The notes: generated by a model from the sequence alone, not told the origin. DNA of 64,000 nucleotides from Loktanella sp. SALINAS62 (GCF_018263905.1 NZ_JAAFZU010000040.1:1-64000); one strand, 5' to 3'. Numbered from the stretch's first letter, positions 49,943 through 59,368 are shown. Made by a program: numbers and translations.

Positions 49943-51937
49943 ATGATCGACAGAGCCAGCGAACGCGACGCGATGGTCGAGCGGCAGTTGATGCGCCGCA
50001 AGATCACCGATCGTCGTGTCCTAGACGCCATGCGGGCCGTCCCGCGAGAGGTTTTCGTCGCCCCTGGAATGGAGGAATTCGCCTACGAGGACGGCCCCCT
50101 GCCTATTGGACACGGCCAGACGATCTCGCAGCCCTATATCGTCGCCCTGATGATCGAAGCCGCTGCGGTGCGCCACCGCGACGCGGTTCTCGAAATTGGC
50201 GCGGGTTCAGGGTATGCGGCGGCTGTGATGGCACAGATCGGGGCCACCGTCATCGCTATCGAACGACACGAACCCTTGGCAAAGGAGGCCCGCGACAAGA
50301 TCGCGAGGGCCGGCATCTCGAACGTGGACATCCAGATCGGTGACGGCACCTTGGGCTGGCCCGACGCTGCCCCCTTCGATGCAATCGTCGTGGCTGCGGG
50401 CGGCCCGTCGGTGCCCGAGGCGCTCAAAGCGCAACTCAAGGTCGGCGGGCGGATGGTAATCCCCGTCGGCGGATCGGGCACGGGTCAGTCGCTTCTTAAA
50501 ATTACCCGCACCGGTGACGACACCTGGGATGAGCAAGAACTGGGCGCCGTGCGCTTCGTGCCCCTTGTCGGCGCGCAGGGCTGGGCCCAAGACGGGCGCC
50601 AATCCGCGTCTAACCATGTGCCGGGTCAGTCCAGTGGCAAGAGCCTGCCGCAGATGGTGGCAGAGGTGGCCGAACCCCTGCCCGACATTGATGATCCCAG
50701 CTTTGGACAGTTCTTTGACCGCTATGCCGACAAGCAAGTGGTTCTGTTGGGGGAAGCCAGCCACGGCACATCGGAATTCTATCGTGCTCGCGCCGCGATC
50801 ACTCGGCATCTGGTCGAACACCACGGCTTCAACATTGTGGCGGTCGAGGCGGATTGGCCCGACGCCGCCGCCGTCAACCGCTACGTTACGCATCAGCCGG
50901 TCCGCGACGGGGGCGACCCGCCGTTCAGCCGGTTTCCGACATGGATGTGGCGCAACGCCGTCGTCGAAGGCTTTGTGGAATGGCTACGAAGCCATAATGC
51001 GCAGGTGTCCGACCCCGACGCCCGCGCAGGCTTTTACGGTCTGGATATCTACAACATGAGTGGATCAATCGCAGCCGTGCTGGCCTATCTCGACGAGGTT
51101 GACCCCGAAGCGGCCCGTATCGCACGCGAACGTTACAGTTGCCTGACGCCGTGGCAAAGCGATCCCGCGACCTATGGCCGGGCTGTGCTCAGCCAAAGCT
51201 ACCACGATTGCGAACCTCAGGTCGTGGAACAGTTGCGGACGCTTCTCGAACGCCAACTGGCTTATGAAGCCAAGGATGGGTCGCGCTTTCTCGACGCGGC
51301 GCAGAACGCCCGTCTGGTCAGGTCCGCGGAGCAATATTACAGGGTCATGTATTACGGCGGTGCCGAAAGCTGGAACCTGCGCGACACCCACATGTTCGAG
51401 ACGCTTGAACATCTACTGGAGGCGCGCGGCCCTGACGCCAAGGCCCTTGTATGGGCCCACAACAGCCATATCGGTGATGCCCGCGCGACCGAAATGGGCG
51501 CAGTACGCGACCAGTTGAACATCGGCCAGCTTGCCCGCGAGCGGTTCGGTGACGCGGCGGCGCTGATCGGATTTGGCACTCATTCCGGCACGGTCGCTGC
51601 CGCCACCGACTGGAACGGCGAGATGGAGATCAAGCGCGTCCGCCCATCGCGAGAGGACAGCTACGAAAGGCTGTGCCACGACGCGGGCCACCCGCAGTTC
51701 CTGCTCGATCTCCATGCTGATCCGGCGCTGCGAAAGCGTCTTGAGGTGCAGCGTCTCGAACGCTTCATCGGCGTGATCTACCGGCCAGAGACCGAGCTTC
51801 AGAGCCACTATGCCGAAGCCTCTTTGCCACGCCAGTTCGATGCTTTCGTCTGGTTCGACGAGACGCAGGCCGTCACACCGCTCGGCCCCGAGCACCGGCG
51901 GGCCAGTATGCCCGAGACCTACCCGTTCGGCGTCTGA
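49943..51937 (+). CDS. Fusion: protein-L-isoaspartate O-methyltransferase plus erythromycin-esterase-like domain
   Basis: 664 residues. Residues ~1-215 are an isoaspartyl methyltransferase: MVERQLMRRKITDRRVLDAM, the QTISQPYIVA substrate loop, the SAM motif AVLEIGAGSGYAAAVMAQIG and PFDAIVVAAGG. Residues ~245-660 match the EreA/EreB-type esterase family: VVLLGEASHGTSEFYRARAA, NIVAVEADWPDAAAVNRY and ALVWAHNSHIGDARATEMGA hold the conserved His and Glu residues. The first half repairs aged proteins; the second may hydrolyse esters of unknown type. One continuous frame with no frameshift. Part of the CBS/DUF2267 operon. Confidence 0.93.
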   Translation: MIDRASERDAMVERQLMRRKITDRRVLDAMRAVPREVFVAPGMEEFAYEDGPLPIGHGQTISQPYIVALMIEAAAVRHRDAVLEIGAGSGYAAAVMAQIGATVIAIERHEPLAKEARDKIARAGISNVDIQIGDGTLGWPDAAPFDAIVVAAGGPSVPEALKAQLKVGGRMVIPVGGSGTGQSLLKITRTGDDTWDEQELGAVRFVPLVGAQGWAQDGRQSASNHVPGQSSGKSLPQMVAEVAEPLPDIDDPSFGQFFDRYADKQVVLLGEASHGTSEFYRARAAITRHLVEHHGFNIVAVEADWPDAAAVNRYVTHQPVRDGGDPPFSRFPTWMWRNAVVEGFVEWLRSHNAQVSDPDARAGFYGLDIYNMSGSIAAVLAYLDEVDPEAARIARERYSCLTPWQSDPATYGRAVLSQSYHDCEPQVVEQLRTLLERQLAYEAKDGSRFLDAAQNARLVRSAEQYYRVMYYGGAESWNLRDTHMFETLEHLLEARGPDAKALVWAHNSHIGDARATEMGAVRDQLNIGQLARERFGDAAALIGFGTHSGTVAAATDWNGEMEIKRVRPSREDSYERLCHDAGHPQFLLDLHADPALRKRLEVQRLERFIGVIYRPETELQSHYAEASLPRQFDAFVWFDETQAVTPLGPEHRRASMPETYPFGV

Positions 51938-51971
51938 GGACGCCATTCAACACACCAAAGGAGATGCAGCC

Positions 51972-52730
51972 ATGCACCGCAGTTCCGACATCAGGGGATA
52001 TCAGCTTCAGGCCAAAGACGGCGACGTCGGTACGATCGACGACCTTCTGTTCGACGACAGACACTTCGTCCTGCGGTGGGTGGTGGTGGACACCGGCACG
52101 TGGCTGCCCGGTCGCAAGGTGCTTTTGCCGCCATCGGCGTTGAAAACTCCGGACATGACCAAGCGCGAATACATCACCGACCTGACCTGCGAGCAGATCA
52201 AAGCCGCACCCGGCCTCGAGACCGACAAACCGGTTTCGCGTCAACTCGAAGTCGACATATTCCATCACTACTCTTGGAACCCATACTGGTATGGCACCTT
52301 CGGCGCCCCCTTGACGGTCGACATGGGGTTCCCGGTTCCGCCTGCGGACCTCGACCAGTCGGACGCTCCACAGCACAAGACAGAGGGCGACCCCCATCTT
52401 CGCAGCGTGGACGAGGTGACCGGATACTACGTCGAAGCGACCGACGGCGGCATCGGTCATATCGAAGACTTCATGGTCGATGAAGACAACTGGACGATCC
52501 GTTACCTGATGATCGATACCAAGAACTGGTGGCCCGGCAAGATGGTGCTTGTCTCGCCCGACTGGCTGACCGACATCGCATGGACCGATCGCAAGGTCTT
52601 CGTCGATGTCACACGCGACAAGGTCAAGGGCTCCCCCGAGTTCAGAGAGTCGACGACCGTCAATCGTGACTACGAAGAACGGATGTATGCCCACTATGGC
52701 GTTCACCCCTACTGGAGCGGCTGGGCGTAG
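51972..52730 (+). CDS. Cytosolic protein with two PRC-barrel domains
   Basis: 252 residues from ATG 51972 (AAAGGAG upstream). PRC-barrel unit 1 is IRGYQLQAKDGDVGTIDDLL with LRWVVVDTGTWLPGRKVLLP; unit 2 is VTGYYVEATDGGIGHIEDFM with IRYLMIDTKNWWPGKMVLVS. The two units are clear internal duplicates. No signal peptide. It ends the stress operon after the fusion enzyme. Double-PRC proteins of this kind are common in stress and desiccation gene sets; the binding partner is unknown. Confidence 0.92.
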   Translation: MHRSSDIRGYQLQAKDGDVGTIDDLLFDDRHFVLRWVVVDTGTWLPGRKVLLPPSALKTPDMTKREYITDLTCEQIKAAPGLETDKPVSRQLEVDIFHHYSWNPYWYGTFGAPLTVDMGFPVPPADLDQSDAPQHKTEGDPHLRSVDEVTGYYVEATDGGIGHIEDFMVDEDNWTIRYLMIDTKNWWPGKMVLVSPDWLTDIAWTDRKVFVDVTRDKVKGSPEFRESTTVNRDYEERMYAHYGVHPYWSGWA

Positions 52731-52773
52731 GGGACCGCGATGATCCTGATCTGATCCCCGCGAACTGGACCGT

Positions 52774-53037
52774 TTGAAGCTGGAGTTTTCCGCTACGATT
52801 TCCTGGCTGGGAGAGAAGCGGAATCACACGAAGGCATCGAAGTTTACGGACGCTCAGAAAGCGTTCATCATCAAGCAAGGCGAGGAAGGCACGCCCGTCG
52901 CTGAGATTTGCCGGAAGGCAGGTATCAGCCAGGCGACCTACTTCAACTGGAAGAAAAAGTATGCGGGTCTGCTGCATGAGATGAAGCGGCTGAAGAAGAT
53001 CGTGGCCGACCTGACGCGGGACCGTGAGATTTTGTGA
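52774..53037 (+). pseudogene. IS3-family OrfA with internal deletion
   Basis: KASKFTDAQKAFIIKQGEEG, TPVAEICRKAGISQATYFNW and KKKYAGLL are the typical IS3 (IS407/ISRj-like) OrfA with its helix-turn-helix. The usual leucine-zipper stretch before KKIVADLTRDREIL is shortened (LLHEMKRLKK), so ~15 residues are missing. No OrfB follows; the next 150 bases hold only a short unassigned frame (NPAMTIMANAILIARRMIRA). Confidence 0.8.
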
Positions 53038-53223
53038 GGCACGTCCCGAAAGATCTGAGGCTTGGTCGCATTGGCGAACTGGTTCGTGGGAACCCCGCAA
53101 TGACCATCATGGCGAACGCGATCCTTATCGCCCGTCGCATGATCCGCGCGATCGCTTGGAGCGAAGTGTAATGCGATTTCTACCCGGCGGTTGATAGGCG
53201 ATGCCTACCCCTGTCTCGCTGCT

Positions 53224-55020
53224 CTACTTTTCCTCTGTATCTGAGCCGTGACGAGCAAAGCTGAAGGCGGCGTTAATCATCGCGAAGTGGGAGAACGCTT
53301 GCGGAAAATTCCCGGCCATGACCTGATTTTTTACGTCGTACTGCTCTGACATGAGCCCGACGTCGTTGCGTAGCGCCAGCAGGCGTTCGAAAAGTGCTTC
53401 ACCTTCCTCGCGGCGACCCTGAAGGAACTTGTTGTCGGCGAGCCAGAAGCTACAGGCGAGGAACGCACCCTCGCCGGCGGGAAGGCCGTCCTCCGCCTGA
53501 ACCGTGTCGTATCGCAACAGGAGACCATTCTTTGACAGTTCCCTCTCGATCGCGTCCGCCGTCGAGGCCACGCGCGGGTCGTCAGCGGGGAGAAACCCAA
53601 CCAGCGGGATTAGAAGAAGTGCGGAGTCAAGCGCTTTCGATCCATAGGCCTGAACGAACGCGCCGCGCTTTGCATCGTAGCCGCGCTCGAGGATTTCGGC
53701 CCGGACTTCGGCGCGCAGGCGATACCATCTGTCCACCGGACCTTGCAGGCCGAACTCTTCCGCGAACCTGATGGCTCGATCGAATGCGACCCACGACATC
53801 AGCTTGGAATGAACAAAATGCTGGCGGCCGCCGCGTACCTCCCAGATCCCCTCATCGGGCCTTCGCCAGACTTCCTCAAGTTGTTTCATGAGCTTGAGGA
53901 GCAAGCCCGAGTAGGCTTCGTTAAGCGAGAGACCGGAACTGCGCGCTTGGTAAAGTGTGTCCATGACGCTGCCGAAAACGTCGACCTGAAGCTGCGTGTA
54001 GGCCAAGTTGCCAATGCGTACAGGGCTCGAATCGGCGAAACCCGGCAACCAGTCGAGTTTTACCTCGTCATTGCGGTGCTCGCCCGCCACGCCGTAAAGT
54101 GGCTGGATCTGCGAGGCGGCGCCGGCGACAGCGCGCAGAAGCCAGTCGCCCCAAGCTTCAGCCTCAGCGCGATAGCCGGCCTTGATCAGCGACAGGAGCG
54201 AGAATGTCGCATCGCGCAACCAGCAATAGCGGTAATCCCAGTTGCGCACGCCGCCGAAAATTTCCGGCAAAGACGTGGTAGCAGCGGCGACTACACCGCC
54301 CGTCGGACGAAATGTCAGAGCCTTCACTGTGATCAGCGATCGCACTACTGACTCTTTCCAAGGACCGTCATAGCGGCACTTGCCAACCCATCCCGTCCAG
54401 AAGTTTTCCGTTTCCTCAAGCGCCGGTTCGGGCTCACAGAGTTGGGCGGATGGAAGATGCGACGCCTCGTAGGCGAGGGTGAATGGTATGCGCTGCCCCG
54501 CAGCCACGGTGAATTCGGCAACTGTCGTCAGATCCTCGCCACGCAATTCTACTGGTGTCGTCAGCAGTACGGCGTGAGGGCCGGCGACAGCGCGTAGTCT
54601 ACCGCCCTCAGCCTTCGTCACCCACGGAACGATCCGGCCGTAGTCGAACCTGAAGGCGAGATCCATGCGCATTCGCACCCGACCCTTCCTCCCGACTACG
54701 AGGCGAACGACATCTGAAATCTGCCGGTCTTTCCGGATCGGCATGAAGTCGATCAGGGACACATCCCCCTCGGCGGTTTCGAACGTCGTCTCCAGGATCA
54801 GTGTGTCCTTATGGTAGCTCCGCTCGATCCGTTGGATATCTCCGGGTGGCGCGATCTTCCAGCGGCCATGCTCTTTTGTGCCCAGCAACGCTGCGAAGCA
54901 AGCACCGGAATCGAAGCGCGGCCAGCAAAGCCAGTCAATGGATCCGTCACGACCGACGAGCGCGGCAGTCTCGCAATCGCCTATCATCGCGTAATCGCTG
55001 ATGGCCTTCTGTGCACTCAT
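53224..55020 (-). CDS. GH15 glucoamylase/trehalase-like enzyme
   Basis: 598 residues. The opening ISDYAMIGDCETAALVGRDG with SIDWLCWPRFDSGACFAALL is the N-terminal beta domain of bacterial GH15 proteins. The (alpha/alpha)6 barrel has VRNWDYRYCWLRDATFSLLS, GIWEVRGGRQHFVHSKLMSW (general-acid Glu) and PAGEGAFLACSFWLADNKFL (general-base Glu). Cytosolic. Such enzymes release glucose from alpha-glucans or cleave trehalose. It is the third gene of an operon, its ATG overlapping the preceding stop by 4 bases. Confidence 0.93.
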   Translation of the reverse strand: MSAQKAISDYAMIGDCETAALVGRDGSIDWLCWPRFDSGACFAALLGTKEHGRWKIAPPGDIQRIERSYHKDTLILETTFETAEGDVSLIDFMPIRKDRQISDVVRLVVGRKGRVRMRMDLAFRFDYGRIVPWVTKAEGGRLRAVAGPHAVLLTTPVELRGEDLTTVAEFTVAAGQRIPFTLAYEASHLPSAQLCEPEPALEETENFWTGWVGKCRYDGPWKESVVRSLITVKALTFRPTGGVVAAATTSLPEIFGGVRNWDYRYCWLRDATFSLLSLIKAGYRAEAEAWGDWLLRAVAGAASQIQPLYGVAGEHRNDEVKLDWLPGFADSSPVRIGNLAYTQLQVDVFGSVMDTLYQARSSGLSLNEAYSGLLLKLMKQLEEVWRRPDEGIWEVRGGRQHFVHSKLMSWVAFDRAIRFAEEFGLQGPVDRWYRLRAEVRAEILERGYDAKRGAFVQAYGSKALDSALLLIPLVGFLPADDPRVASTADAIERELSKNGLLLRYDTVQAEDGLPAGEGAFLACSFWLADNKFLQGRREEGEALFERLLALRNDVGLMSEQYDVKNQVMAGNFPQAFSHFAMINAAFSFARHGSDTEEK

Positions 55021-55385
55021 TCCGAGAATGCGATTGTTGATAACAGCGAGATGTTCTGATGCCGCGAGTCAAGCCTCGTGTGCTGGACGACAACCGGTGC
55101 ATCGGCTTCGAGAACGACTGCGAAATCCGTATCTCGTGGCACGGGTTCAGGGTCGCTGAGGTCGTTGAACCGCAGATGCAGCGTCCGCCGGGCCAATACC
55201 GGCATACAGTACGGCCCGACGGGCTCTCGGTCGGCGAAGTACAGGGTGATGCGAAGGTTCACGTCAACTTCCTGCGCGTTGAGGATGCACGCCGTCTCGT
55301 GCGAAACTAAAGCTGAATCGCCTTCCAGTCCACCACTCGGGATGTAACCTTCAGCGATAGCCCATATGCGTCGCCCGACCGTCAC
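55017..55385 (-). CDS. Sensory-rhodopsin-transducer-like protein
   Basis: 122 residues from a GTG at 55385 that overlaps the upstream stop by 4 bases. IWAIAEGYIPSGG, SHETACILNAQEVDVNLRIT, LYFADREPVGPYCMPVLARR and FNDLSDPEPVPRDTDFAVVL, then PVVVQHTRLDSRH. This is the sequence pattern of the Anabaena sensory rhodopsin transducer (ASRT) family, a beta-sandwich that forms tetramers. No rhodopsin gene is in the window. Co-translated with a PPC-domain protein and a GH15 enzyme, so here it may bind a sugar or act as a regulator rather than a light-signal partner. Confidence 0.93.
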   Translation of the reverse strand: MTVGRRIWAIAEGYIPSGGLEGDSALVSHETACILNAQEVDVNLRITLYFADREPVGPYCMPVLARRTLHLRFNDLSDPEPVPRDTDFAVVLEADAPVVVQHTRLDSRHQNISLLSTIAFSE

Positions 55386-55825
55386 CGCTCTGGCCGGATC
55401 AAAGCGAGGCCGGTCTCTCTGTCCGGCAACCGGCGTAGATGTGTTGGCGACTCAGTGACAACGACCTCCAGCGTCGGTCGCACCTTCGCATAGGCGAGAT
55501 GGCCGGCGAGCGCCGTCCCGTCGCGCTTGCCGAGCACGGCATGGAGATGCAAAGACGAATTGCCGTGTTCGTCGAGCGCGATGTCGCCGACGAGCGTCGC
55601 CACTTCGGTTTGTTCAGAGACAGAGATGGGAAGATATTCTTTGCTGCTCCAGTCAAAGTATCTGAGGCCAGCTGTTTCGAAGGCACCGAGCGCAGTTATC
55701 TGCGCGGCCGATAGCTTTTTGGCAGCTGCGAACTCCTGCAGGCAGGCCATCACCTCGTCGCCCGTCCGCAACACGACGACAAAGGTTCGCAACCCGTCCT
55801 GGTCATTCAGAAGTCTGGTTTCCAT
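55382..55825 (-). CDS. PPC/DUF296-domain protein
   Basis: 147 residues from ATG 55825, with GGAGG just upstream; an open extension to 56011 lacks protein character. TFVVVLRTGDEVMACLQEFA, then LSAAQITALGAFETAGLRYF and SSLHLHAVLGKRDGTALAGH, LAYAKVRPTLEVVVTE. This is the PPC domain (PD1-like, DUF296): a trimeric fold with metal-binding HLHAVL and GGHL-type histidines. In bacteria usually a lone cytosolic protein of unknown role. First gene of a tightly overlapping three-gene operon. Confidence 0.93.
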   Translation of the reverse strand: METRLLNDQDGLRTFVVVLRTGDEVMACLQEFAAAKKLSAAQITALGAFETAGLRYFDWSSKEYLPISVSEQTEVATLVGDIALDEHGNSSLHLHAVLGKRDGTALAGHLAYAKVRPTLEVVVTESPTHLRRLPDRETGLALIRPER

Positions 55826-56237
55826 GGTGCCTCCTTCATGCAATTTGTGGTCTTTTCGTTCGCGGTCTCCACTCCCGCCGCTCCAATGTCGGCGCGGCGT
55901 CGCGCCGGCGTTCTTCGCGACCAGGCCCAGGCTAGGTGGCTTGTCCGGCGCGTAGGTCCCACCTGCAGGCCGCAGCTCATTCGGTAGCGCTTTCTTTTCG
56001 ATGGAGCCCAACGTATTAAGTCCGTCTGCCTGCCTGAACAGGTTGTCGGGGCGATCCGCAGCCGCATCGTGCGGTCAGAACCGCCTCCCCCACCACCTCG
56101 CGCGCGGCATAGCGGTCCATGAGCCCGTGAAAAAGTATGCTAGCCAAGGTCGTCAGCGACCCCCGCCCTACTCGGGCCAATAAAGTAAGGATTTTATGAT
56201 GATCCGCGTTTGGCATCGGTATTCCTCTTTATTCTAT
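55826..56237. other. Upstream region of the PPC operon, no clear gene
   Basis: About 410 bases. A 66-codon minus-strand frame (56016-56216, MPNADHHKILTLLARVGRGS) has a fair ribosome site (AGAGGA) but turns into unlikely sequence after ~45 codons, so it looks like the start of a truncated gene. No EcfG-like motif was found before the PPC gene. Confidence 0.4.
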
Positions 56238-56508
56238 TTCCGCAACGTGGCGGATCGCCTGAGGTTCCTTTTTAATTTGGCAAAGCTTATCTTTCAGAGC
56301 ATCAATCATGCTTGGCGTGGTGCGATCACCGGGAATATTCTGCGTCACCGAACTGCCGCGTCGCACTTCCCACAGCGCATTATTTCCAGCACGCCAAATC
56401 TGCTGTACAAGGAAATATGGCCAGTCGATCGGCGTGCTTCTCCTTCGTATTTCTTGGGCGATAGATCGGAGTGCGAGGGTTGATTTATGTTGGCGAGTTC
56501 ATCTCTCA
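56238..56508 (-). pseudogene. Possible frameshifted small gene
   Basis: On the minus strand an ATG at 56508 opens MRDELANINQPSHSDLSPKK. One frame over, and overlapping, is a longer protein-like stretch: RSIAQEIRRRSTPIDWPYFL, VQQIWRAGNNALWEVRRGSS and IPGDRTTPSMIDALKDKLCQ, ending HVAEIE-stop. The second stretch has no start codon of its own, as a TGA closes its frame upstream. A frameshift near 56460 would join them into one ~90-residue protein. Family unknown. Confidence 0.35.
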
Positions 56509-56692
56509 TAGTGAAAATTGCAAGCGCGATGGAAATGGCTACTCGGGACTGTGCTGTGAAAATTTCACCACCATCGCCATCCCCTAACTTCTATCGTTGG
56601 TCGGGTTTGAGAAATCCGTCGGTTCATTGCTGACCATTACCCGCAGTGCCCGATTGAAAATCAAAAGCCAAGGCGTCTCGCGCATCGGGCCC

Positions 56693-57753
56693 AGTGGGGT
56701 GGGCGTTGTTGCGCAACTCCGGCCTGAGGCGTGACTGCCCCTTTCCCCACTGACGTCAGGCCACGCGGACGGTCTCGGCGGTGCCGAGGGCGTTGAAGTG
56801 GTTCATGAGGGCGATGCGGATGTGGATTTCGGCGGTCTGGCGGTCAGGATCTCTCGCCATGATGCGTTCTCCGAGGGATTTCAGGCCGCGCATCCTCGCC
56901 TCGATGCGGCTGCGGGCATAGTATCCCGTCCAGCGTTTCCAGAATGCCCGACCGTAGTGCCGTGTGGCGCGCAATGTCTCATTTCTCGCGCGTGCAGCCG
57001 GGCAGTCTTCCTTCCAGAGACGTCCATTGGAATGATCGCGATGCCCTGCCGGTCGATGATGGCGGTGTGGCAGCGGCGCGTGTCATAGGCGCCGTCCGCT
57101 GTGACGGTGCCGATCTGCTCGTCTTCCGGGATCTGCCCAAGGAGGTCGGGCAGCACGGGGCTGTCACCGTCGCGGCTGGGTGTGAATTCCACGGCCCGGA
57201 TGTCGGATGTGGCGGTATCCATGGCCAGATGCACCTTGCGCCACTGGCGTCGGCCCTGCGGGCCATGCTTGCGCGCATGCCATTCTCCATCGCCGAGGAA
57301 CTTGATGCCCGTGCTGTCGACCAGCAGGTTCAGCGGCCCGTCGGCACGGCGATAAGGGATCTGCACGGCCAGGGTCCTCTGCCTGCGGCACAGGGTGAAA
57401 AAGCCGGGCACCGGCCAGTCCAGCCCCGCCAGCTTCAGCAGGCTCGCCACCATCCCGGCGGTCTGTCTGAGCGGCAACTTGAACAGCACTTTGATCGACA
57501 GACAGAACTGGATGGCCGCATCGGAAAAGACCGGCGGGCGTCCGGGCCGACCGTCACGCGGCGCGCGCCAGGCCATGTCCTTGTCCACGCAGATCAGCAA
57601 AGACCCCCGCTTGCGCAGTGACGCGTTGTAGCTGGACCAGTTCGTCGTGCGGTAGCGGGCGGGGGATGGCTTGCTCATGTTGCACGTCTAACGGCATGGA
57701 TTCACGAAGTGAATCCTCCAACATCAGACTTGTGCAACAACGCCAGTGGGGTG
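56693..57753. mobile_element. IS903-like IS5-family insertion sequence with 9-bp target duplication
   Basis: The element is 56702-57744 (1043 bases). Its ends are inverted: GGCGTTGTTGCGCAA at the left and TTGTGCAACAACGCC at the right, differing at one position. Both sides are flanked by AGTGGGGTG (56693-56701 and 57745-57753), a perfect 9-base duplication as IS903-type elements produce. Size and ends match IS903 relatives. A perfect small hairpin (GGATTCAC-GAA-GTGAATCC, about 57699-57717) lies between the right end and the transposase start. Confidence 0.9.
56756..57678 (-). pseudogene. IS5-family (IS903-group) transposase, frameshifted
   Basis: From ATG 57678: RYRTTNWSSYNASLRKRGSL, then FCLSIKVLFKLPLRQTAGMV, the first catalytic Asp in LLVDSTGIKFLGDGEWHARK and the second in IGTVTADGAYDTRRCHTAII. 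The frame is lost near 56980 (ARLHAREMRHC...) while the remainder continues one frame over as TRHYGRAFWKRWTGYYARSR, IEARMRGLKSLGERIMARDP to NHFNALGTAETVRVA. The catalytic Glu region is thus in the second frame. One base lost or two gained explains it. No slippery heptamer is evident at the joint. Confidence 0.9.
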
Positions 57754-58279
57754 CAAAACGCAATCGGTGCCCTGCACTTTCTCAGAGTGACCGGCCGGGT
57801 CGGCTCCAGATCTCGGCGCAACTCACCCGAGATCATGAAGAAGATCTTTTATTCAGAAATCAAAAATGAAGCATCTTAAGAAAGTAAATGCGATCGCCTC
57901 TCTCGCAGGACATCTACTGCCCGTGTGCCATTATGGCGAACGATGCTGTCGCCTAACATAGCCGGATCGTATCACTCAAAGTCGTGTTAGCAGGGCCACT
58001 TCCGTACGTCCATTCGATTGCACGATTCTTCGTCTTTGTAGAAAATTTAAAGCGCGGCATAGGGTCGAGCCGAATGGGCGTAGACTCTTTTCTCATAGCC
58101 CCGGTCGATGGCCGTCGCCGGATCGAACCCAGGTGCGCTCTTCCGAACATGCCGGTCTTTTCAGGAACCTCAGTGCCTTCAAAAGGTTTGCACACAATAG
58201 TTGTAAGCACGCGGAGCGCCCGATGTCTTCAAATTGTGAAAGCGACAAAGGGCCTGCCGACAACTGTATCACGCCTCAC
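57754..58279. other. Region between the IS element and the oxidase operon
   Basis: About 525 bases. Nothing coding recognised. It should hold the oxidase promoter; no clear sigma-70 or EcfG motif could be assigned. Confidence 0.4.
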
Positions 58280-59368
58280 ATGACCGATAAAACCACGCCG
58301 CATCAAACGGTTGTACATGGCTCGAGAGCAAGGGCCGCATCGGCGCGCTGCGATAGAGATGCTTCGCGGCCTTTGTTTTGGCAGCCAGGCGTCTCATGTC
58401 TGCGCGTTCTGGTGCTGGCTTTTCCGCTGGCCGGGTGCGAGGGCATGCAAAGCGTGATGGATCCGGTCAGCCGTGATGCCTATCTCATGGCCCAACTCGG
58501 GTGGTGGATGTTCGCAGCTGCGATTTTTGTCTTTATCGTTACGATCGGTCTGTTGGGCGTCGCGATCATGATCCGCCATGGCGACAAGAAAGGCGTTCCC
58601 AGCTTTCGTTTCTCTACTGGGCTGGTCGTGGCGGGTGGCGTGTTGGCACCGCTTACGGCCATCATTGCAGTTGTGATTTCCGGGGTGTTGATCAGCGACG
58701 AAACTGAAGGCGATCCCGGCCTCGCCGGTCCGGTGATCGAAGTTACCGGACGACAGTGGTGGTGGGAATTCCGATATCTGAATGACAACGGTGAGACTGT
58801 CGCTGTGACCGCCAACGAAATGCATCTGCCGGTGGGCCGGCGTGCGCGCATCAAACTAATCTCCGATGATGTAATACATTCATTCTGGGTTCCGAACATG
58901 CAGGGCAAAACCGACCTTATTCCGGGACAAACCAACATTCTTTACGCCGAACCGGCGCAAGCGGGTCGGTGGCGTGGTCAGTGCGCTGAGTTCTGTGGAT
59001 TGCAACACGCCTTGATGGGCCTTTTGATCGTCGCGGAACCTACTGATGCATATGACGCGTGGCTCGATCATCAGGCTCGACCTGCCGTCGTTACCGATCA
59101 CCCGGGACTTGATGTGTTTGTCGAACAGAACTGTTCTATTTGTCACACTGTCCGTGGCACACGCGCAAACGGGACGCGTGGCCCCGATCTCACCCACGTG
59201 GCGTCACGCGCAACTCTGGCAGCCGCAACTTTGCCCAACACGCGAGGCAATATGGGCGGCTGGATCACCTCGACACACAGCGTCAAGCCGGGTGTCGCCA
59301 TGCCTGCCACGGCTCCGCCGCCTGACGACCTGATGGCCCTGCTCGATTTCTTGGATGCGCTGGAATGA
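58280..59368 (+). CDS. coxB: Cytochrome c oxidase subunit II with fused cytochrome c domain
   Basis: 362 residues if started at ATG 58280; the true start may be further in (for example TTG 58374), because the lipoprotein-like signal LRVLVLAFPLAGCEGMQSVM begins only there. Two membrane helices (LGWWMFAAAIFVFIVTIGLL and LVVAGGVLAPLTAIIAVVIS) follow. The CuA site is GRWRGQCAEFCGLQHALMGL (C-x3-C-x3-H-x2-M) and the fused heme c site is CSICH with a distal Met in GVAMPA. This is the caa3-type arrangement. It feeds electrons from cytochrome c into subunit I. Overlaps coxA by 4 bases. Confidence 0.93.
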   Translation: MTDKTTPHQTVVHGSRARAASARCDRDASRPLFWQPGVSCLRVLVLAFPLAGCEGMQSVMDPVSRDAYLMAQLGWWMFAAAIFVFIVTIGLLGVAIMIRHGDKKGVPSFRFSTGLVVAGGVLAPLTAIIAVVISGVLISDETEGDPGLAGPVIEVTGRQWWWEFRYLNDNGETVAVTANEMHLPVGRRARIKLISDDVIHSFWVPNMQGKTDLIPGQTNILYAEPAQAGRWRGQCAEFCGLQHALMGLLIVAEPTDAYDAWLDHQARPAVVTDHPGLDVFVEQNCSICHTVRGTRANGTRGPDLTHVASRATLAAATLPNTRGNMGGWITSTHSVKPGVAMPATAPPPDDLMALLDFLDALE

